Assembly: GCF_003813965.1 (NCBI RefSeq)
Contig: NZ_CP033896.1
Span: 1,736,001-1,800,000, forward strand
Direction: 5' to 3'
DNA from: Corynebacterium choanae
GTDB lineage: Bacteria > Actinomycetota > Actinomycetes > Mycobacteriales > Mycobacteriaceae
Length of the DNA stretch: 64,000 bases
Shown: piece by piece, positions 59,067 to 64,000 of the stretch
Layout: every line of letters starts with the position of its first letter
Position numbering within the stretch: the first letter of the stretch is position 1
Program-made: the position numbers and the translations under genes
Notes under the pieces: generated by a model
Database searches by the model: none
Told to the model about the DNA's origin: nothing
The model's input: the letters and a program-made list of their open reading frames with translations, nothing else

Positions 59067-60083
59067 ATGTTTGTAGCTCTGCACGATCTGCGGCACGCCC
59101 GCGGCCGATTTGCGATTATCACGATCACTGTCGCCCTCATGGCGACATTAGTGTCATTTCTTTCCGGACTCACCGGAGGACTCACCCACCAAACCATCTC
59201 TGGACTGTCTGCCACTGATGCCGACACCATCATTGTGCAAGGCACCGAGGATCCTTCCATCGACCGATCTCATTTGGATGGGCTGACCACAGCCGCCCTG
59301 CTTGCCGACAATCCCACCGCCACTGCGGTCACCGTGAAACGCACCCAATTGCAGGGAACTGCTGTCAGCTTGCTGCAGCTCACCCCGGGTGCTGCTGCGG
59401 GATCAACTCTTGGCGATCTGCCAATTGTCGCACCAGGCAATATTGCACTATCCGCGCCGCTCCAACGCGATCTTGGCGTTGAGGTGGGCGACACCGTGAC
59501 GGTGGGCAGCACCACCTATACCGTGGTGGACCCGCTCGCTGATTTGTGGCTCAACCATGCCCCAATTGCGGTGACTGCGGGAACCGAAGGCACAGATACA
59601 ACACTGCTTGCCCTCGCCGCCGGTGTCACGCCCCAGCTGATCGACAACACCCAGCAGGTATCAGGTGGGGATATTCCGCTGTCCCTTGCCGCCTATGCGG
59701 CCGAACACACCTCGTTATCGATGATCAATCTCATGCTTGTACTCATCACTGGATTGATCACTGGCGCGTTTTTCGTCGTGTGGACCATGCAGCGTAGCCG
59801 CGATATTGCGGTGATGAAAGCCCTCGGTGCAACCACCGCAAGTATTTGCCGCGACGCACTTGGCCAAGCAGCAATCATCGTCTTGGTCGGCATTGCTGCT
59901 GGGGTATCAATCACCCTGGTCAGTGCAACCGCAATCGGTGACGGTCTGCCATTTGTTGTCACCACTTCCACCACGCTTTTGCCGGCAGGACTCATGCTGT
60001 TTTTAGGCTTAGCAGGTGCTGCAACCTCGCTGGTGCTCATAGGAAAAGCCCAACCACTGCAAGCCTTACAGCAAAACGCATAA
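59067..60083 (+). CDS. FtsX/MacB-type ABC transporter permease
   Basis: Membrane subunit of 338 residues with the FtsX layout: one helix near the start (IITITVALMATLVSFLSGL), a large extracytoplasmic domain, then three helices (MINLMLVLITGLITGAFFVVW, AAIIVLVGIAAGVSITLVSA, LLPAGLMLFLGLAGAATSLVLIG). The loop MQRSRDIAVMKALGATTASI is the coupling-helix region typical of this family. ATG 59067 (MFVALHDLRHARGRF) is chosen over an upstream frame. It works with the ATPase encoded 248 bases downstream; the pair is likely a substrate-export or cell-envelope system of the MacB/LolCDE class. Confidence 0.87.
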   Translation: MFVALHDLRHARGRFAIITITVALMATLVSFLSGLTGGLTHQTISGLSATDADTIIVQGTEDPSIDRSHLDGLTTAALLADNPTATAVTVKRTQLQGTAVSLLQLTPGAAAGSTLGDLPIVAPGNIALSAPLQRDLGVEVGDTVTVGSTTYTVVDPLADLWLNHAPIAVTAGTEGTDTTLLALAAGVTPQLIDNTQQVSGGDIPLSLAAYAAEHTSLSMINLMLVLITGLITGAFFVVWTMQRSRDIAVMKALGATTASICRDALGQAAIIVLVGIAAGVSITLVSATAIGDGLPFVVTTSTTLLPAGLMLFLGLAGAATSLVLIGKAQPLQALQQNA

Positions 60084-60331
60084 CCCATCCGCACCCGGTT
60101 TCTTTTTCACCGACAGCCCCGTGGCTATCGCGTTGCCGCAAGCCGCCTCCCAGTCATCCCGTGGAAATCCAATATCACAGATAAGTTGCCTGCTCACAGC
60201 TCACACAGTGTGCAGTAGGCGATGGTGGTGCGGCAGTGTTCACAACCGCACATGATCTGCCACAGGCCACCCCCGCATGATTCGGTGGCGGACAAATACC
60301 CCCCACACCCCGCGAATATCAACGGTCAACA

Positions 60332-61096
60332 ATGCATACATTCAACCCACAACCAACAGCCACAACACGTACCCTGACCGAGCAACAGCCGGTATTGGAT
60401 TGCCGCGAGGTGGTCGTGTCTTTCCCCGACGGTGCACATCGCATCACCCCAGTTAACCACGTGTCATTTCATGTTTATCCCGGTGAACTCGTCGCCCTCA
60501 CCGGCCCTTCCGGATCCGGGAAATCGACCCTCCTGGCCACCATATCCACCCTCCTGCAACCAGACTCCGGCGACATTATGCTCAACGGTCAGTCTCTTGT
60601 GGGACTATCCCAGCGGCAGGCCGCACAAGTGCGCCGCAATCACCTTGGGATTGTTTTTCAACAACCGCAACTCATCGGCTCGCTCACTGCCCGAGAACAA
60701 CTTGAACTCACCACCTATATGAGTCGCTGGTGGACACCCCGCCACACCCGCACCGCTGTCCGCCAACGCGCAGCAACATTATTAGAACGTCTTGATCTCA
60801 CTCAAGCCGCCGACCGGTATCCGGCACAGCTTTCCGGCGGGCAACGGCAACGAGTTAATATTGCCCGGGCGCTGATGGGCAATCCTGAACTTCTCATCGT
60901 CGATGAACCAACCAGTGCCCTTGATTCGACTCGTGCCGCTGAAGTTATGACGATGCTGCTCGATATTGTTGCTGAGGAACATCTCGGTTGCGTGCTTGTC
61001 ACCCACGATATGGCAGCAGCAGCCCGGGCGGATCGGGAGTTCGTCATGCGCGATGGCACACTGCACGACGCGCAACTTCTTGCCCCAGTGAGCTAA
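60332..61096 (+). CDS. ABC transporter ATPase (LolD/MacB-like)
   Basis: ATPase subunit of 254 residues. Walker A GPSGSGKS is at 58-65, the Q-loop in GIVFQQPQLIGSLTARE, signature LSGGQRQRVNIARAL, Walker B LLIVDEPTSALD, and the H-loop in VLVTHDM. The long N-terminal lead (residues 1-20) is unusual but in frame. It is transcribed with the FtsX-type permease upstream. The pair interrupts the cob genes, which lie on the opposite strand on both sides. Confidence 0.92.
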   Translation: MHTFNPQPTATTRTLTEQQPVLDCREVVVSFPDGAHRITPVNHVSFHVYPGELVALTGPSGSGKSTLLATISTLLQPDSGDIMLNGQSLVGLSQRQAAQVRRNHLGIVFQQPQLIGSLTAREQLELTTYMSRWWTPRHTRTAVRQRAATLLERLDLTQAADRYPAQLSGGQRQRVNIARALMGNPELLIVDEPTSALDSTRAAEVMTMLLDIVAEEHLGCVLVTHDMAAAARADREFVMRDGTLHDAQLLAPVS

Positions 61097-61206
61097 GCAA
61101 CCGCACGATGAGGTTGCAATCCTTGGCAAAGCCTCTCGCTGTTGCGAAACCAGAAAGGAGCCGCGAAAAACTCCTGGTCAATCCTAGAGTTTCTTCCCTG
61201 CGACGG

Positions 61207-62619
61207 CTAGGCCAAGGTGGCTACCAACTGCCGCCACTGGTCGACCATTGCTGCCGGATGCAAATGAAGATAACTAGCCATCACCTTGCCGCGCACAAAT
61301 CCTTCCCGCATTGGCACATCATCGTTATCACGCCACCCCCACATCGGTGACCATTGCTCCTCTGGGGTGGATACCAGTTTGGTGTGATGGAATTCGTGCC
61401 CACACACCCGCATCCCTTCCGCAGTAAGCGGCGAAGGTGTCAATGCTGTCGCCTGCCGATAGCCAAGTGTTAATCGGGCTCCCATCACCGCATCGGTTGG
61501 AACCACATCAAGCATGCGATGGCTGTCAAGGCTGCGACCAAGCCACAACAATCCGGCGCATTCCCCATACACCACCCCGCCGTCGGCAATCAGCCGGTGG
61601 ATATCGCGCCGCACATCATCCCGCGCCGCCAATGTTTCCGCGTACAATTCCGGAAAACCACCGGGAATCACCAGTGCAGACGCCTCAGGCAGTGGATCAT
61701 GCAGTGGATCAAATAGCACTGTGGTCGCCCCGAATGCTGCCAACAACTCAAGATGCTCGGTGTAGAGAAAACTGAACGCAGGACCTGCGGCAACAGCTAC
61801 CGTAGGACCATCCGGGTGCGCTGCTGCATCCCCCGGAATAGGTGCGTTGCCGCGCAATAAATCATGCGCCCGCGCAACCCCCACCAACGGCGCAAACGGG
61901 GTAGTATTCACCGTCGGAGGTTGGGCGAGAGCAATCAGTGCGGAAACATCCACATGGGTCCGCACATGATCAGCCATCGCAGCGATCGCCGCCTCCGCTG
62001 TTTGCCCCTGTTCCACAGCAGTAACCAATCCCAAATGCCGGGAAGGCAGTTCGATCGCGGGAAAACTCGGCACCGCCCCAACTACCGGCACACCAACTGC
62101 CTGCACTGCCTGGGTGAGCATTGCTTCATGTTTAGCGCTAGCAAGCCGGTTGAAAATCACCCCAGCTACCCGCACTTGCGGATGGGCAGTAGCAAACCCG
62201 CGTACTAGCGCACCAATGGACTGTGCTGTTCCTCGGGTATCGACTACCAGCACCACCGGCAAACCGAGCTGCCGGGCGACGTCGGCCGTCGACCCTTCCG
62301 GACACAGCACATCCCCATGTGGGTCAAAACGGCCATCAAACAGCCCCATAACCCCTTCAACCACTGCAATATCAGCATCCTCCGCGCCGGTGTGGTACAG
62401 GCTACGCACCGTATCAGCACCACCAAGCAGGAACGGATCCAAATTACGGCTGGCACGACCGGCCGCCAACAAATGGTAGCCGGGATCAATATAGTCCGGA
62501 CCGACTTTAAAAGGCGCCACCGTCATCTGCTCGGACAACACCCGCAGCAAACCTGTGCTGATCGTGGTTTTTCCCGACCCCGACTTCGGGGCAGCAAGCA
62601 CAAAACCGGGGGCTACCAT
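61207..62619 (-). CDS. cobB: cobyrinic acid a,c-diamide synthase
   Basis: ATP-dependent amidation of the a and c side chains of (hydrogeno)cobyrinate, 470 residues. The N-terminal P-loop domain begins FVLAAPKSGSGKTTISTGLLRVL and has VEGVMGLFDGRFD; the C-terminal glutaminase has VIPGGFPELYAE and GECAGLLWLGRSL with the nucleophile Cys near 354. ATG 62619 overlaps the cobO stop by seven bases, so the two are translationally linked. Confidence 0.95.
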   Translation of the reverse strand: MVAPGFVLAAPKSGSGKTTISTGLLRVLSEQMTVAPFKVGPDYIDPGYHLLAAGRASRNLDPFLLGGADTVRSLYHTGAEDADIAVVEGVMGLFDGRFDPHGDVLCPEGSTADVARQLGLPVVLVVDTRGTAQSIGALVRGFATAHPQVRVAGVIFNRLASAKHEAMLTQAVQAVGVPVVGAVPSFPAIELPSRHLGLVTAVEQGQTAEAAIAAMADHVRTHVDVSALIALAQPPTVNTTPFAPLVGVARAHDLLRGNAPIPGDAAAHPDGPTVAVAAGPAFSFLYTEHLELLAAFGATTVLFDPLHDPLPEASALVIPGGFPELYAETLAARDDVRRDIHRLIADGGVVYGECAGLLWLGRSLDSHRMLDVVPTDAVMGARLTLGYRQATALTPSPLTAEGMRVCGHEFHHTKLVSTPEEQWSPMWGWRDNDDVPMREGFVRGKVMASYLHLHPAAMVDQWRQLVATLA

Positions 62620-63233
62620 TCGATACCTTTTTGACCTTTGCGACCCTGGTCGAAAGGATGCTTGATCTTTTCCATCCGCGTCACCAAATCAGCAACTTCG
62701 ATAAGTTTCTCATCAGCGTTACGCCCGGTAATCACCACATGCTGCCGCCCGGGACGATTCGCCAGCGTTTCCACCACATCGTCCACATCAATCCAGCCCC
62801 AGGTCACCGGATAGGTGAACTCGTCTAGCAGATAAAAATCGTGAGTTTCCGCCGCTAAACGCTGCTTGACTTCCTGCCAGCCAGCCTGCGCTTTCGCAGC
62901 ATGATCGTCTTCGGCGCCTTCCTTCCACGTCCACGACCAGCCAGCCCCCATTTTGTGCCATTCCACTGCCCCACCGATCCCCTCAGTTTCGTGCAGTTGC
63001 TGAAACAGTCCGAACACATCCTCCTCGCCGGAATGCCACTTCTTCGACTTCACAAATTGGAACACTGCGATGTCCATCCCTGATTTCCAGGCGCGCATCG
63101 CCATACCCATTGCAGCAGTAGTTTTACCCTTGCCTTCCCCCGTGTGCACCGCAGTAATTGGCAATCGCCGCCGCTGCCGAGTGGTCATCCCAGCCAGCTC
63201 TGCACTTGTGGACACCACATTTCCTTCTGCCAT
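62613..63233 (-). CDS. cobO: cob(I)alamin adenosyltransferase CobO
   Basis: Adds the 5'-deoxyadenosyl group to the corrinoid, 206 residues. The P-loop TGEGKGKTTAAMG is at 31-43 and DFYLLDEFTYPVTWGWID near 131-148; AWKSGMDIAVFQFVKSKKWHSGEE is typical of CobA/CobO. ATG 63233 is the start. It overlaps cobB and follows the chelatase-type VWA gene by 147 bases on the same strand, a common order in actinobacterial cob clusters. Confidence 0.95.
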   Translation of the reverse strand: MAEGNVVSTSAELAGMTTRQRRRLPITAVHTGEGKGKTTAAMGMAMRAWKSGMDIAVFQFVKSKKWHSGEEDVFGLFQQLHETEGIGGAVEWHKMGAGWSWTWKEGAEDDHAAKAQAGWQEVKQRLAAETHDFYLLDEFTYPVTWGWIDVDDVVETLANRPGRQHVVITGRNADEKLIEVADLVTRMEKIKHPFDQGRKGQKGIEW

Positions 63234-63380
63234 TGACGGCTCCTTCCACGTTCTTCTTCTTGTAACTTTTCTGCTAGCGCAAACAGCAAACTAGCCGCTA
63301 TTTTCACACCCGAATGTTGCTTACACGGCAGTGGCCACATTCCACCCGCCAATGGATCGCGCAGCAACATACGGTGGCTG

Positions 63381-64000
63381 TTACAGCGTAGCAATGACTC
63401 CAGTCACCGCATCCGCATGCAGCTCGGTGACATGAACACATGCTGCCTGCAAGTGTTTTGCCAGCTCTTTTGCTAACCCGAGTTTGATCCGGCGCCCCTG
63501 TTCACAGTCAATAACGATGGAACCAACACGGCCCGAACGGGCAATTCGGGACGCCGCAGTTCGCACCCCACCTTGTCCTGTCGGCGAAGTATCCCGCCCA
63601 TCGGACAACACCACTAAAAGCGGCCGCCGGGAAGGATCTTTACGCAGTTCCCGCGCCATCAGCTCATCGGCCATTATCAGCGCCGCACCCAATGGGGTGC
63701 GTCCACCCGTAGGGGTGCCTTCTAGCCGTTGCAGTGCTGTCATCGTCGACCGTGTCGGCGGCAACACCAACTCAGGTGCACTTCCCCGGGCGGTGATCAC
63801 AGCCACTTTGTCGCGGCGCTGGTAGGCGTCTGTAAGCAGTGACACCACCGATCCGGTGACCGCTTGGAGGCGATCCTTACCCACCATTGAACCTGAGGTA
63901 TCCACCACAAACACGATGAGATTGGCCTGTTTGCCAAGTTTTACCGCACCTCGAACATCGGCGGGTCGAAAATCAATCATCCCATCGATCAGCGAAGCAC
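63381..64000 (-). CDS. magnesium-chelatase-type VWA subunit (partial, N-terminus outside window)
   Basis: The last 205 residues of a protein that continues past base 64000; the frame is open to the edge, so the ATG at 63980 is internal. The von Willebrand A domain has the MIDAS motif VVDTSGSM, with GRTPLGAALIMADEL and LLVVLSDGRDTSP later. This fits the C-terminal part of a BchD/ChlD or fused BchI-BchD chelatase subunit. Next to cobO and cobB it likely takes part in corrinoid metal insertion (CobT-like role), inferred from context. Confidence 0.85.
   Translation of the reverse strand, partial: ASLIDGMIDFRPADVRGAVKLGKQANLIVFVVDTSGSMVGKDRLQAVTGSVVSLLTDAYQRRDKVAVITARGSAPELVLPPTRSTMTALQRLEGTPTGGRTPLGAALIMADELMARELRKDPSRRPLLVVLSDGRDTSPTGQGGVRTAASRIARSGRVGSIVIDCEQGRRIKLGLAKELAKHLQAACVHVTELHADAVTGVIATL

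Overview
The window looks like a core chromosomal segment of a Corynebacterium-type actinobacterium. Three things point there. Gene order (miaB, recX-recA, bioYMN, pspA/clgR, cinA, pgsA, terC, ftsK, rnj-dapA, thyX, dapB, pnp, rpsO, ribF/truB, PPTase, dinF-like, rbfA, infB, ylxR, nusA, rimP, proS) matches my memory of Corynebacterium glutamicum. The proteins resemble corynebacterial ones. Many genes start with a TANNNT -10 hexamer placed 7 or 8 bases before the start codon, as in leaderless actinobacterial genes. No rRNA, tRNA, CRISPR array, insertion sequence or prophage was found.

Layout: 1-3.9 kb is the DNA repair block (miaB, a possible Cys-rich mini-gene, recX, recA with a likely SOS box, a DUF3046 gene). 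3.9-6.1 kb is the biotin ECF transporter bioY/bioM/bioN. 6.4-9.4 kb holds envelope stress and lipid genes (pspA, clgR, cinA, pgsA). 9.6-11.8 kb holds a YciI protein and terC behind a likely yybP-ykoY (Mn2+) riboswitch. 12-16.5 kb holds ftsK and a TIGR03085-type protein, then alanine dehydrogenase (17.1-18.2 kb). 18.6-23.4 kb carries rnj-dapA, thyX and dapB.

23.5-32 kb looks like an accessory block inside the conserved order: a two-gene ABC exporter with contrasting base usage, and a galactose operon (Na+/solute symporter, small two-helix membrane protein, galT, galK). 32.5-49.4 kb is mainly RNA decay and translation: pnp, rpsO, ribF/truB, a PPTase with a phosphoesterase, a MATE exporter, nrnA, rbfA, infB, ylxR, nusA, rimP. 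The usual nusA-ylxR-infB operon is split here by about 820 bases with a terminator. 49.5-53 kb has a predicted lipoprotein, nagB and a ROK kinase that lacks the family zinc motif.

53.3-64 kb has proS, yaaA, and a cobalamin/sirohaem block (cobA coupled to an MFS exporter, cobB, cobO, a Mg-chelatase-type VWA subunit cut by the window edge) interrupted by an FtsX-type ABC permease and its ATPase. I found no clear new multi-gene system. The best leads are the Cys-rich mini-ORF upstream of miaB, the terC riboswitch, the symporter-linked small membrane protein, the skew change across the ABC pair and the unusual ROK kinase. All identities come from reading the sequence and family knowledge; no searches were run.
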